A model generated the notes under the pieces. That model did not search any database, was not told the origin of the DNA, and was given only the letters and a program-made list of their open reading frames with translations. This document shows, one piece after another, positions 45,307 to 54,391 of a stretch of DNA of 64,000 nucleotides (position 1 is its first letter; every line of letters begins with the position of its first letter). The DNA lies in the NCBI RefSeq assembly GCF_900182605.1, contig NZ_FXTB01000002.1, positions 1 through 64,000 of the forward strand, read 5' to 3'. A program made the position numbers and the translations under genes. The stretch comes from Saccharicrinis carchari. GTDB lineage: Bacteria; Bacteroidota; Bacteroidia; Bacteroidales; Marinilabiliaceae.

Positions 45307-46338
45307 ATGATACGTCTTTCAGTAATACTACCCATGTACAACGTTGCACCTCAACTGGAAAGGTGCATACGTAGCCTCCAAGAGCAGGATGTTCCACATC
45401 AGGATTACGAAATCATTTGTGTGAATGACGGATCCCCGGATAACTGTAAGCAAATAGTTCTTGACTTACAAAAAGAGTTTGCCAATATTGTTTTGATCGA
45501 CCAGCAGAATCAAGGCGTTTCCATGGCCCGAAATAATGGTATGGACAAAGCCAGGGGCAAATACTTGCTTTTTGTAGATCCGGATGATTACGTGGATGAA
45601 AACAGTTTTGCACGCATACTAAATCATGCCGAAGAAAATAAGGTAGAGGTTTCTTTTATGGGTTATACTATCTTAAACCAAGATGGTACAGTGCGCCACA
45701 AGGTGTTTAATGAGCATCTGTCAAATAAAGTATATAACGGTACTGAGGCGTATCATTTGGCACGGCCGGATGGAACTCCTGATCCGGATCGTATTTGGGC
45801 TATTTTATTTTTGCGGGAGTTTATTGATGGGCATAAATTGAGGTTTAAGCCAGATATTCCTTACCTGGAAGACGGTGAGTTTTTGGTGCGAATTATGTAT
45901 TTTGCTCAAAAATGTGTGTTCCACGGATCTTCCTTTTTGCAACGCACTTCCCGACCAGGATCCGCTACGCACTCCAACCTGTTTAATTCAAACCGGGCAC
46001 TCAAAGGTTTTATTATTGCTGCATGCAACCTCAATAGTTTTAAAGTAGATCAAAAATCAAAGGGGAAGGAGGTAGAGTTTTTAAACCAGTCTATTGTTAA
46101 GTTTGTTACCCTGGCGTTTACTTCAACAGTAGCCATTTTTAGATTTGCAAAACCATTTAAGGCATGGCGCCTGTTAAGGGTCAATGGATTTGGTAAACTT
46201 GACCTCAAGGGGTGTAATAAATTCTATTATCGTTTGGGTTATTTATATAATATATCCCCCTTTCTTCTTTATGTTTATCTGTGCTTGCTTACACTGCAAC
46301 CACAAGGCAAAAAAATTTTGGCAAAGGTTATGATGTGA
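45307..46338 (+). CDS. Glycosyltransferase family 2 (GT-A fold)
   Basis: A 343-residue inverting glycosyltransferase. It has LSVILPMYNVAPQLERCIRSL, VNDGSPDN with D41, and LLFVDPDDYVD with D91-x-D93 for metal and UDP/TDP binding; LEDGEFLVRI near 190 is the catalytic-base region. A C-terminal amphipathic or membrane-binding segment (about 310-335) is likely. The stop shares its last base with the next start (TGATG), so the next GT4 gene is translationally coupled. Confidence 0.92.
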   Translation: MIRLSVILPMYNVAPQLERCIRSLQEQDVPHQDYEIICVNDGSPDNCKQIVLDLQKEFANIVLIDQQNQGVSMARNNGMDKARGKYLLFVDPDDYVDENSFARILNHAEENKVEVSFMGYTILNQDGTVRHKVFNEHLSNKVYNGTEAYHLARPDGTPDPDRIWAILFLREFIDGHKLRFKPDIPYLEDGEFLVRIMYFAQKCVFHGSSFLQRTSRPGSATHSNLFNSNRALKGFIIAACNLNSFKVDQKSKGKEVEFLNQSIVKFVTLAFTSTVAIFRFAKPFKAWRLLRVNGFGKLDLKGCNKFYYRLGYLYNISPFLLYVYLCLLTLQPQGKKILAKVMM

Positions 46339-47462
46339 TGAATATCCTTTTCGCATATAAAAACTGGTTAAACCCCAATCGTGGAGGAGTGGGCAGGGTG
46401 GCCGATACATTGGCCAGATACTTTGTAGATAATGGAAACCGGGTTTATTACTTGAACCACGAATACGATAAAGAAGACAATTATGTGTTCCCGGCAAAAA
46501 TTTACACGCTCCCCGACACGGATTTTTTTTCTGACCGAAATCTACGATACTATCAAAGTTTGTTGAGAAAATTGTGTATCGATATAATCGTTAACCATGA
46601 TGCTTCGAACCACCGTTCGCCTTTTTGGCTAAATACCGGACTTTATCCGGCAAAAAAAATATCCTTTTATCATACGGATCCTTTACATGGCCTAAGCCGT
46701 GATATAGGCTATGGTAAATTAGCCAATTATATCCTGAGTAAACTCCGTGCCGTTAAATACAGAATAGCCATGCAATCGTTGCTTAAACACAGCGATAAAT
46801 TGGTTGTATTATCGGGCGAGTTTAAAAGAAACTTGCAAAAGAATCTGATGCTGAATACCTCCAGGATTGTTCCCATCAGTAATCCCTGTGTATTCAGGAA
46901 ACCCCAACCCCTAAAAGCCAAAAAAAAACAGATTCTTTTTGTGGGTAGGTTGGATTGGACATCGAAAAGGCCCGATAAAATGTTACGTATATGGTCAAGC
47001 TTGTTCAGGCAGCACCCCGATTGGGAATTGCTGATCCTTGGAGATGGACCTGATAGGCAGAAAACAGAAAAGTTGGCCCGGGAATTAGAATTGAACAACA
47101 TCGTTTTTAAAGGTTTTGTAGACCCGGAACCTTATTACAAGCAAGCTGCTGTTATCTGTTTAACATCCGACTATGAGGGCTTTGGTTTGGCCATGGCCGA
47201 GGCCATGCAGTTCGGGGTGGTGCCTGTGGCATTTAACAATTGGACATCAATAACCGATATCGTAATACATGAGGAAAACGGATTGGTGGCCAAGTCAAAT
47301 GATGGGCATGACTTTACTATTAAGTTAAATCGTTTAATGAGTAACGAAAAGGATAGGATGAGGATGGCCTTAAATGCAATAGAGCATGTGCAAAGGTTTC
47401 ATATTAATGTAATTGGCCCACAATGGATGGCGCTGCTAAATTCCTGTTTAAACAATGACTAA
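46338..47462 (+). CDS. Glycosyltransferase family 4 (GT-B fold)
   Basis: A 374-residue retaining glycosyltransferase. The ATG at 46338 overlaps the upstream TGA by one base and gives MNILFAYKNWLNPNRGGVGRV, with the usual Gly-rich acceptor loop. The frame opens 57 bases earlier, but that part is not family-like. C-terminal domain: ILFVGRLDWTSKRPDKML, LLILGDGPDR, VFKGFVDPEPYY, and EX7E as E-GFGLAMA-E. It overlaps the next gene by eight bases. Confidence 0.92.
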   Translation: MNILFAYKNWLNPNRGGVGRVADTLARYFVDNGNRVYYLNHEYDKEDNYVFPAKIYTLPDTDFFSDRNLRYYQSLLRKLCIDIIVNHDASNHRSPFWLNTGLYPAKKISFYHTDPLHGLSRDIGYGKLANYILSKLRAVKYRIAMQSLLKHSDKLVVLSGEFKRNLQKNLMLNTSRIVPISNPCVFRKPQPLKAKKKQILFVGRLDWTSKRPDKMLRIWSSLFRQHPDWELLILGDGPDRQKTEKLARELELNNIVFKGFVDPEPYYKQAAVICLTSDYEGFGLAMAEAMQFGVVPVAFNNWTSITDIVIHEENGLVAKSNDGHDFTIKLNRLMSNEKDRMRMALNAIEHVQRFHINVIGPQWMALLNSCLNND

Positions 47463-48564
47463 GAAAAAGAAAATATTATTGGTGTCCAATGGGTTTTACC
47501 CGGAGATATCGCCACGTAGTTATAGGGTTACAGAGCTGGCCAAAGAGTATTGCCGGCAAGGCCATGAGGTGACTGTTATCACTAAGTACCGTAATCACAA
47601 CTACAGTAAATTTTTAAACCAACACCCAATCAGGCTGAAAATGTGGGGCAAATCGTTAAAGCCCGTGCCTTCATTTTCAAATAGGCTGGGGGCTTTATTC
47701 AGCAGTATTCTAACACGTTTACTGTTAATGTTTTTTGAGTATCCCGCCATCGGGGATATGTTTAGTGTGAAAAAAATGCTAAAGTACGAAGAGGGATACG
47801 ATCTGCTCATTTCCTTTGCCGTTCCACACCCGGTACATTGGGGTGTGGCCTGGTCACGTTCATCAACACATCCCATAGCGCCCACCTGGGTGGCCGATTG
47901 TGGCGACCCATATATGGGTGATGTGTTAGACACCTATCGGAAACTGTTTTATTTTGGCTATTTTGAGAAATGGTTTGGCAGAAAGGTAGATTATATTGCT
48001 ATTCCTATCGCCTCGGCCATCAATGCCTATTACCCTGAGTTTAAAAATAAAATCAGAATCATTTCACAAGGCTTTCAATTCGATTTAAAAAGAAATAACA
48101 ACAAATGCCCCAACAATCCCATGCCTACCTTTGCCTATGCAGGTGGTTTTATAGCAGGCGTGCGCGATCCACAACCGTTGCTTCAATTTTTAAGTACGCT
48201 GGATAAACCATTTAAATTTTTAGTTTATACCAATTCACACGACATGTTGAATGGATATAAAGAAAAGCTGAAAGGAAAACTCGTTGTTTCGGGATATATA
48301 CCACGTGATGAGTTGATGGAAATACTGCCGGGGATGGATTTCCTGGTCAATTTCGATAACAACACCCAGCTTAATTCACCTAGTAAACTAATTGATTATG
48401 CCATCGTAAACCGTCCGGTTTTAAACATAGGCCGCGATTTCAAGCAACAAAGTATCTTAAACTTTATAAAAGGCGATTACACCGATGCCATGCCTTTGCC
48501 CAACCCGGAGGAGTTTCACATCAGCCATGTGTCAAAACAATTTATTGATCTGTTAAAAGATTGA
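47455..48564 (+). CDS. Glycosyltransferase family 4-like (GT-B)
   Basis: A 369-residue protein. The N-terminal KILLVSNGFYPEISPRSYRVTELAKEYCRQGHEVTVITKY is typical of GT4 enzymes with a Pro-Arg-Ser acceptor loop. The C-terminal half is divergent: IISQGFQFDL, TFAYAGGFIAGVRDPQPLLQFL, and MDFLVNFDNNTQLNSPSKLIDYAIVNRPVLN, where the usual EX7E is not clear but the Ser-Lys helix is conserved as in WcaI-like enzymes. Sugar specificity unknown. Confidence 0.85.
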   Translation: MTKKKKILLVSNGFYPEISPRSYRVTELAKEYCRQGHEVTVITKYRNHNYSKFLNQHPIRLKMWGKSLKPVPSFSNRLGALFSSILTRLLLMFFEYPAIGDMFSVKKMLKYEEGYDLLISFAVPHPVHWGVAWSRSSTHPIAPTWVADCGDPYMGDVLDTYRKLFYFGYFEKWFGRKVDYIAIPIASAINAYYPEFKNKIRIISQGFQFDLKRNNNKCPNNPMPTFAYAGGFIAGVRDPQPLLQFLSTLDKPFKFLVYTNSHDMLNGYKEKLKGKLVVSGYIPRDELMEILPGMDFLVNFDNNTQLNSPSKLIDYAIVNRPVLNIGRDFKQQSILNFIKGDYTDAMPLPNPEEFHISHVSKQFIDLLKD

Positions 48565-48572
48565 AATGCAGT

Positions 48573-49835
48573 ATGAATACACTCTATTTAGATAAATACA
48601 TATATGGCAATCCGGTAAGCAGTAAATACTATCTGGTTTTATTTGTGCTCTGGCCCTTCTTGGCGTTTTTGGTGGCCTTGGCCGATTATAGCCATAAAGA
48701 GGCCAAAAAGGTTGTTTATGTATTTCTTATCTACTATGGTGCCACCACGGTGGTGGATGTGGGTTATTATATCGATGCGGTGGGATATGCGCTCCTGCTT
48801 AAGGAAAAAAGTATTTTACCTTTTTCTGATTTTTTTAAAATATTTAGCAATTTATATTCTAATAGCGACTCCATGGATGTTTTGGAGCCTGTGCTGTCGT
48901 TCCTGGTATCACGTATCACCACCGACCACCGCATGTTGTTTGCTATATTTGCAGCTACATTTGGTTTTTTCTATCTAAAAAGCATCAATTTGCTCCACCG
49001 CAGGTACCTGAAAAGTCCCAATTTGGATGCGCTGATATTTATGGGATTTTTCAGCTTGTTGTTGCCCGTAATGGCCATATCGGGCTTTAGGATGTGGACT
49101 GCCATGTGGATTTTTCTCTATGCTGCCTATCATGTGGTTACAAAACGCGATATGCGATATTTTATACTGGCGTTTAGCGCTGTTTTAGTGCATTGGAGTT
49201 TTGTTTCGGTATGCGGTATTTTGGTTGTTTATTTCTTTGCGCGTAATCGCGATATTATTTATATACCCTTGGCTATAGTTTCGTTTATAGTTCCTTACTT
49301 GATTGCTCCTTTTTTAACGGTTATCTCGCTTAGGATGGGGGGCGTATTTCAGGAACGATACGATATGTATTCCAACGAAGCATATGCCAGTGGTGTACAG
49401 GATCAATTGCAGGAGGCTGCCTGGTTTATGCAAATAGGTAACGATTTGGTAATGTATTTTCTGTTGTTTGCCATCATAATCATAAAGTTCAGGTTCGGCG
49501 ATATGATGAAAGGTAAAACCGAAAGTAACCTTTTTAGTTTTAATCTGCTGCTATTGACCTTTGTTAATGTGGGAAAAACGGTTCCCTCATTGGGGGGGCG
49601 CTTTCAGATGCTTTTTTTCTTATTTGCCACCATGTACGTGTTTTTGTTTTTTGTGAAAAAACCACCCGGCAAAACCATCAGCTACCTTACATTGGTAGGC
49701 TTGTTTCCCATGCTTTTAAATACATTAATTGTAATACGGCAAGGTTCTGATACCATCAACGCATGGATATTTGCGCCCGGCTTGGGAATACCCTTTTTTA
49801 TGCAAGATATAAATCTGGCCAGTGTACTGTTTTAA
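48573..49835 (+). CDS. EpsG-like polysaccharide polymerase (Wzy role)
   Basis: A 420-residue integral membrane protein with about 10-12 transmembrane helices. The frame opens at TTG 48561, but ATG 48573 is preferred; it lies nine bases past the upstream stop. Family-like features: YIDAVGYALL loop after TM3, EPVLSFLVSRIT, a GFRMWTAMWIFLYAAYHV helix resembling the EpsG RxxxA segment, and VLVHWSFVSV with a conserved His. It is the only polymerase candidate in the locus, and its place between glycosyltransferases supports a Wzx/Wzy pathway. Recognition is by topology and motif style, not by search. Confidence 0.85.
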   Translation: MNTLYLDKYIYGNPVSSKYYLVLFVLWPFLAFLVALADYSHKEAKKVVYVFLIYYGATTVVDVGYYIDAVGYALLLKEKSILPFSDFFKIFSNLYSNSDSMDVLEPVLSFLVSRITTDHRMLFAIFAATFGFFYLKSINLLHRRYLKSPNLDALIFMGFFSLLLPVMAISGFRMWTAMWIFLYAAYHVVTKRDMRYFILAFSAVLVHWSFVSVCGILVVYFFARNRDIIYIPLAIVSFIVPYLIAPFLTVISLRMGGVFQERYDMYSNEAYASGVQDQLQEAAWFMQIGNDLVMYFLLFAIIIIKFRFGDMMKGKTESNLFSFNLLLLTFVNVGKTVPSLGGRFQMLFFLFATMYVFLFFVKKPPGKTISYLTLVGLFPMLLNTLIVIRQGSDTINAWIFAPGLGIPFFMQDINLASVLF

Positions 49836-49901
49836 TATCTTTTCTGTAATCTACTACGCCAAATATAACACGCCTAAATATTCATTAGAAAAATATTTGC
49901 T

Positions 49902-51035
49902 TTGATAGGAAAAATAATAAGCCCTTCCGTTCAACGGGATATCTCAAATATGCCGGGTTTCAGGACGAAACGAAAACTGGTGGTCATTGAGTCGGACGAC
50001 TGGGGCAGCATACGCATGCCAAACAATAAGGTGTTTGATAAATTGATTGACGCAGGTATCGATTTGAACGACGAAGGGTTTCGGTTTAATAAGTACGACA
50101 GCCTCGCAACTACCGAAGACCTGACGCGGCTTTTTGATTTACTTTCATCGCATAAGGATGCTGCAGGGCGTCCGGCCGTATTTACACCTGTAGCCGTTGT
50201 GGCCAATCCAGATTTCGACAAGATACGCGATAATAAATTTAAAACATATCATTACGAACCGTTTACCGATACCTTAAAAAAGTATCCGGGTTGCGAGTTG
50301 TCTTTTAAGCTGTGGCAGGAGGGTATCCGTAAAGGCATATTTGTACCGCAGTTTCACGGTAGGGAGCACCTAAACGTAATGCCTTGGTTAAAAGCTTTAC
50401 GTTTGGGGCATAAAAACAGTCACCTTGCTTTTGACAACCGGATGTGGGGTATTTCAACCGCCAACGACAGGGATATTAGGCTTGAATTTCAAGCAGCATT
50501 TGATTTTATTGACCCTCAGGATATTCAATACCAAAAAGAAGTAATTAAATCAGGACTCGATTTATTTGAAGAGTTGTTGGGGTATCGCGCCACTTTTTTT
50601 GTGCCTCCCAATGGGCCGTTTAGTAAACAACTGGAACCGGTATGTGTAGAGAGCGGTATTAAATACCTATCTGCCTCAAAAATTCAAACAGAACCTTTGG
50701 GCAACGGAAAATCCCGAAAGCGAATTCATTGGCCTGGGCAAAAGAGTAGCAGCGGCCTAAGCTATTTGACGCGTAATTGTTTTTTTGAACCAAGCGACGT
50801 AGGTAAAGATTGGGTAAGCAGTTGTTTAAACGAAATATCGAGTGCCTTTAAGTGGCGAAAGCCTGCGGTAATCAGTACGCACCGGGTAAATTATATAGGG
50901 GCATTACATATACAAAACCGCGAAAATGGATTAAAGCAATTAAATACGCTCTTAACGCAAATGATTACCCGCTGGCCCGATGTTGAGTTTGTAACTTCGG
51001 AGGAGTTAGGGCGAATTGTCACAGGCAGAACGTGA
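49902..51035 (+). CDS. Divergent NodB-like (polysaccharide deacetylase-fold) protein, copy 1
   Basis: A 377-residue protein. Start is TTG at 49902; the paralogue at 51243 begins at the same alignment position, which supports it over the internal ATG at 49953. LVVIESDDWGSIRMP (27-40) holds D32-D33 in place of TFDDG, and PQFHGREHLNV (about 148-158) offers H-x3-H in place of the H(S/T)xxH metal motif. HRVNYIG near 327 gives a later His. The two adjacent copies share roughly half their residues over the full length. Likely a metal-dependent glycan deacetylase variant; reaction not established. Confidence 0.85.
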   Translation: MIGKIISPSVQRDISNMPGFRTKRKLVVIESDDWGSIRMPNNKVFDKLIDAGIDLNDEGFRFNKYDSLATTEDLTRLFDLLSSHKDAAGRPAVFTPVAVVANPDFDKIRDNKFKTYHYEPFTDTLKKYPGCELSFKLWQEGIRKGIFVPQFHGREHLNVMPWLKALRLGHKNSHLAFDNRMWGISTANDRDIRLEFQAAFDFIDPQDIQYQKEVIKSGLDLFEELLGYRATFFVPPNGPFSKQLEPVCVESGIKYLSASKIQTEPLGNGKSRKRIHWPGQKSSSGLSYLTRNCFFEPSDVGKDWVSSCLNEISSAFKWRKPAVISTHRVNYIGALHIQNRENGLKQLNTLLTQMITRWPDVEFVTSEELGRIVTGRT

Positions 51036-51242
51036 TTAGCGTAAAGCAAATAGCATAAGGTGCTTTCTCCGGCTGCAATTTTATGCAAATTGTTAATAAA
51101 TTAACAGATTGCTTGTGTGAAGCGAATGAAACAGATGTGTGACATAGTTATTTTAAAAATTGTAATCTACTATCTATGCGGGTGCTTTACCTTATCCACT
51201 GTTCGTCCCTGGCTAATATCAACCTAAACGAAATAAACCCCA
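51036..51242. other. Spacer between twin NodB-like genes
   Basis: It begins with TTAGCGTAAAGCAAATAGC right after the stop, a word repeated after the second twin gene. A palindrome GTTAAT-AA-ATTAAC lies at about 51090-51103. No reading frame was recognised. Confidence 0.45.
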
Positions 51243-52367
51243 ATGTTGTCTAAAATAAAAAGCACCCTATCGCAAAACCTGATTAACCTGCCGGGTTATA
51301 GAACAAAACGTAAAATAGTAGTTATCGAAAGCGACGATTGGGGAAGTATTCGCATGCCGTCGGTGGAAGTGTTCAATAAATTTATCGAAAAAGGGTTCAA
51401 TATTGGGGATTCCGATTACAACCGTTTAGATACCATAGAAAATAACGACGACATGACCATGCTGCTTGACGTGCTGAGTTCGCATAACGATTCCAAAGGG
51501 AATCCGGCAGTAATGACAGCCAATATAGTGGTGGGTAACCCGGATTTTAAAAAGATAAGGGAGTCAGATTTTAAAGAATATTTTGTGGAGCCGGTCACCG
51601 AAACTTTTAAAAGTTATCCGGGAAGAGATAAAGTGTTCTCCTTATGGCAGGAGGGTTACAAAAAAGCTTTGTTTCATCCGCAGTTTCATGGGCGCGAACA
51701 TGTTAATGTGGTACGATGGATGGAAGCACTTCGGAAAAAAACACCCCAAATTATGTTTACCTTCGATTGCAACACCACCTTTTCGGGCAACGGCGACTAT
51801 AATTTTATGGAGGTACTCGATTACAACACGCCCAAGGATATGCACCTGATGAAAGAAAGCTTAACACAAGGACTGGATATGTTCGAGACGTTGTTTGGCT
51901 TCAGATCCAAATCATTTATCCCGCCTTGTTATACCTGGGATAGTAACGTGGAGGAAACCTTAAGCAAAAACAAGGTTAAATATATTCAAGGTTTGTTTGT
52001 CCAGATGGTACCTACCGGCTCTTTTGGTAATTATACCCGCAAGTATCACTTCCTGGGCAGCCACAACAGGCATGGACAGCGATACTTGGTTCGGAATTGC
52101 TTTTTCGAACCCTCGTTAACAAAAATAAGCGACCCGATAGGGGAGTGTTTGCGACGAATTGATATCGCCTTTAAATGGAACAAACCGGCCATTATAGGTT
52201 CGCACCGTATCAATTTTATGGGTGACTTGGATCCCCAAAATAGGGCGGATAACCTTAAATTACTCAACGAGCTGCTCAATAATATCTTGAAAAAATGGCC
52301 CGATGTAGAGTTTATGACCTCCGATCAGTTGGGTGATTTGATGAACGGGGGGTTGAAAAATGAGTGA
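51243..52367 (+). CDS. Divergent NodB-like (polysaccharide deacetylase-fold) protein, copy 2
   Basis: A 374-residue paralogue of the preceding protein. IVVIESDDWGSIRMPS carries D31-D32; HPQFHGREHVNVV (about 146-158) carries the paired histidines; SHRINFMGDLDPQNRADNLKLLN matches the end of copy 1. Differences cluster in the central part (residues about 165-270), where substrate binding is expected, suggesting separate specificities rather than redundancy. Copy 1 has a Phe/Pro-rich FFVPPNGPF and copy 2 FIPPCYTWD at the same place. Confidence 0.85.
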   Translation: MLSKIKSTLSQNLINLPGYRTKRKIVVIESDDWGSIRMPSVEVFNKFIEKGFNIGDSDYNRLDTIENNDDMTMLLDVLSSHNDSKGNPAVMTANIVVGNPDFKKIRESDFKEYFVEPVTETFKSYPGRDKVFSLWQEGYKKALFHPQFHGREHVNVVRWMEALRKKTPQIMFTFDCNTTFSGNGDYNFMEVLDYNTPKDMHLMKESLTQGLDMFETLFGFRSKSFIPPCYTWDSNVEETLSKNKVKYIQGLFVQMVPTGSFGNYTRKYHFLGSHNRHGQRYLVRNCFFEPSLTKISDPIGECLRRIDIAFKWNKPAIIGSHRINFMGDLDPQNRADNLKLLNELLNNILKKWPDVEFMTSDQLGDLMNGGLKNE

Positions 52368-52604
52368 TGAGTGGTGAGATGTGAGTGGGTTAGCGTAAAG
52401 CGCATAGCGATAACTAGTAGTGAGTTTTGAAAATTCTGTTGTATTAAAGGAAGCACGGAACGGTTCTATATAAACACCTTGTTGTACAGAACCGTTCCAT
52501 ATCATTTCTTGAACGGACTACTAGCGTAAAGGGTAAAGGGGGTAGAGATGAGTAGTGCGTATTGCGTAACGAGTTTTGAGTGTAAATAACATTAGGTAAA
52601 TTGT
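52368..52604. repeat. Intergenic repeat cluster with nested palindrome
   Basis: It contains GAGTGATGAGTGGTGAG-type simple repeats, TTAGCGTAAAGCGCATAGC at 52390-52408, and a nested dyad at 52414-52524: outer CTAGTAG/CTACTAG and inner GGAACGGTTCT (52457-52467) / AGAACCGTTCC (52488-52498), both perfect. No gene was seen. Confidence 0.7.
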
Positions 52605-52646
52605 ATGGTTAAAAATTACGTCCACCCATATTTAGGTATTTTATTT

Positions 52647-53021
52647 ATGAATCACGCAAATAGTTTTAGAGATTTGGTTGTGTACCAAAAGGCTTATTCT
52701 TTGGTAACGCAGATTTTTTACAAAACCATGAAGTTTCCTCTTGAAGAAAAGTATTCGTTAACGGATCAGATTAGGCGATCATCCCGGTCTATAACCTCAA
52801 ATATAGCTGAAGCATGGTCAAGAGAAAAGTATTTGAAAGTATTTGTTAACAAATTGACTATTGCATTGGGAGAAGAATATGAAACGGAAGTGTGGCTTGA
52901 TTATTCCCGTGATTGCAAATATATTACGGATGAATTACATGATCAGTTGATGTCAGGATATGACGAAGTAAGAAAAATACTTATATCCATATCTAACAAT
53001 CCTGATAAGTGGTGCTTGTGA
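52647..53021 (+). CDS. Four-helix-bundle protein (23S rRNA intervening-sequence family)
   Basis: A 124-residue all-helical protein. FRDLVVYQKAYSLVTQIFYKTMKFPLEEKYSLTDQIRRSSRSITSNIAEAW is the family signature, followed by FVNKLTIALGEEYETEVWLDYS and a third/fourth helix. ATG 52647 gives the usual MNHANSFRDL start; the frame opens 42 bases earlier at 52605. Function is unknown; the family was first seen inside 23S rRNA intervening sequences and also occurs scattered in polysaccharide loci and other genome sites. It is flanked on both sides by low-complexity repeats, suggesting an insertion. Confidence 0.9.
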   Translation: MNHANSFRDLVVYQKAYSLVTQIFYKTMKFPLEEKYSLTDQIRRSSRSITSNIAEAWSREKYLKVFVNKLTIALGEEYETEVWLDYSRDCKYITDELHDQLMSGYDEVRKILISISNNPDKWCL

Positions 53022-53028
53022 CCAAAGA

Positions 53029-53060
53029 ATCACTCACAACTCACAACTCATCACTATCTA
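53029..53060. repeat. ACTCACA-type simple repeat
   Basis: Repeated CACTCACAACTCACAACTCA words fill the short spacer between the four-helix-bundle gene and the CapA gene, ending just before the start codon at 53068. Confidence 0.55.
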
Positions 53061-53067
53061 CTAAAAA

Positions 53068-54213
53068 ATGAATAAAGAAAAAACAACTCCCATCAACATC
53101 CTCATCACCGGCGACTTTGCCCCAATCAATCGGGTGGAAGAGTTGTCCGTTAAAGGAAACTTTCAGTCGGTGTTTAATGATTTTATCGACGTATTTAAAA
53201 ATAACGATTTAAACGTGGTGGATTTGGAATGCCCTTTAACCCATGCCAATACCACCCGTCCTAAAACAGGGCCCTATCAAAAAGCCCATCCCGATACCAT
53301 CGGAGCATTGCGTTACGCCGATGTTTCGTTGCTGGCTATGGCCAACAACCACATTATGGATTATGGCGAGCAAGGGGTTAAGGATACTTTGGCACTGTGC
53401 CAACAAAATGGAATGGCTACTATCGGTATCGGTTCTTCACACGATGAAGCAGCCAAGCCCTATGTGCTGGAGCAATACGGAAAGAAGATTGCGCTAATCA
53501 ATTATGCCGATAACGAGTTCCTGTCCACCCCCAATGGTAATTACACCTGTAACCCTATCGACCCTGTAAACAGTTATTACGATATTGACCAGGCAGCGCG
53601 CCATAATGATTTTGTAATTGTAATTGTGCATGCCGGAAACGAATTCTATCGTTTGCCCTCACCACGTACTAAAAAGCTATACCGTTATTTGGCCGATCAG
53701 GGAGCGGATGCTATAATAGCGCACCATACCCATGTATTTTCGGGTTATGAGATATATAAAGGCAAACCTATTTTTTATGGCCTGGGTAATTTTGTGTACG
53801 ATTGGCCCGGAAAAATTCATTCCGACTGGAACCGGGGCTATGTGGTCCGGCTTTCCTTTACCGATACATTAGCGTATAAAATAATCCCCTTGAAGCAAAG
53901 CAATACCGAGCCCGGAGTTCATCATCTAACAGATGATGAAAAAGGTGTTTTCGACGCCGACATCCGGACTTTGAATAACATTATTGCAAACGATAATCAA
54001 TTGGAAGCAGAATTTAAAAAGTATTGCCAATCTGTATTCCCGATGTACGATGCTTTTATTGAGCCCAATTTTGGAAGGTATATAACCGCTCTGCAAAAAA
54101 GGGGCTGGTTGCCCAAGCTATTGTCGCGGCAAAAACGGCTGTTCCACCTCAATCTATCGCGTTGCGAATCGCATAGAGACGTTTTGTTGCGCTTGCTCAA
54201 AAAATACGAATGA
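53068..54213 (+). CDS. CapA family protein (PGA_cap metallophosphatase fold)
   Basis: A 381-residue protein of the calcineurin-like CapA/PgsA family. Motifs: ILITGDFAPINR, VVDLECPLTHA, LLAMANNHIMDYG (the NH..D metal motif), VIVIVHAGNEFYRLPSPRTKKLYRYLADQGADAIIAHHTHVFSG and IFYGLGNFVYDW. In poly-gamma-glutamate systems CapA helps synthesis or export; in glycan loci its role is not fixed. No signal peptide or membrane anchor was seen, so it could be cytoplasmic. No capB/capC genes are nearby. Confidence 0.92.
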   Translation: MNKEKTTPINILITGDFAPINRVEELSVKGNFQSVFNDFIDVFKNNDLNVVDLECPLTHANTTRPKTGPYQKAHPDTIGALRYADVSLLAMANNHIMDYGEQGVKDTLALCQQNGMATIGIGSSHDEAAKPYVLEQYGKKIALINYADNEFLSTPNGNYTCNPIDPVNSYYDIDQAARHNDFVIVIVHAGNEFYRLPSPRTKKLYRYLADQGADAIIAHHTHVFSGYEIYKGKPIFYGLGNFVYDWPGKIHSDWNRGYVVRLSFTDTLAYKIIPLKQSNTEPGVHHLTDDEKGVFDADIRTLNNIIANDNQLEAEFKKYCQSVFPMYDAFIEPNFGRYITALQKRGWLPKLLSRQKRLFHLNLSRCESHRDVLLRLLKKYE

Positions 54214-54261
54214 TTCAGATATATGGTGTCCAAAGTAAAACAACGCTTCACGGTATCGGCT

Positions 54262-54315
54262 CTTCCCTCGCCCTTTTTTTAAGGCGGGGGAAGTACTGCC
54301 GCATAGCGGTAGGGA
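54262..54315. repeat. GC-rich hairpin repeat (REP-like)
   Basis: CTTCCCTCGCC (54262-54272) pairs with GGCGGGGGAAG (54283-54293) with one mismatch; the T-run is in the loop, not after the stem. A second small dyad CTGCCGC/GCGGTAG follows. It lies between the CapA and AsnB genes, with simple repeats of the CACTCATAAC type up to 54376. Confidence 0.55.
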
Positions 54316-54391
54316 TGGGGGTGCGCTCACCACTCATAACTTTACGTTTTATGCCGTTCACTCACTATTAAAAATTCAAAACTTATAAAAA

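Noticed and set aside
54262-54293. CTTCCC hairpin as terminator after capA
   Set aside because: The T-run lies in the loop rather than after the stem; it fits better with other repeat relics.
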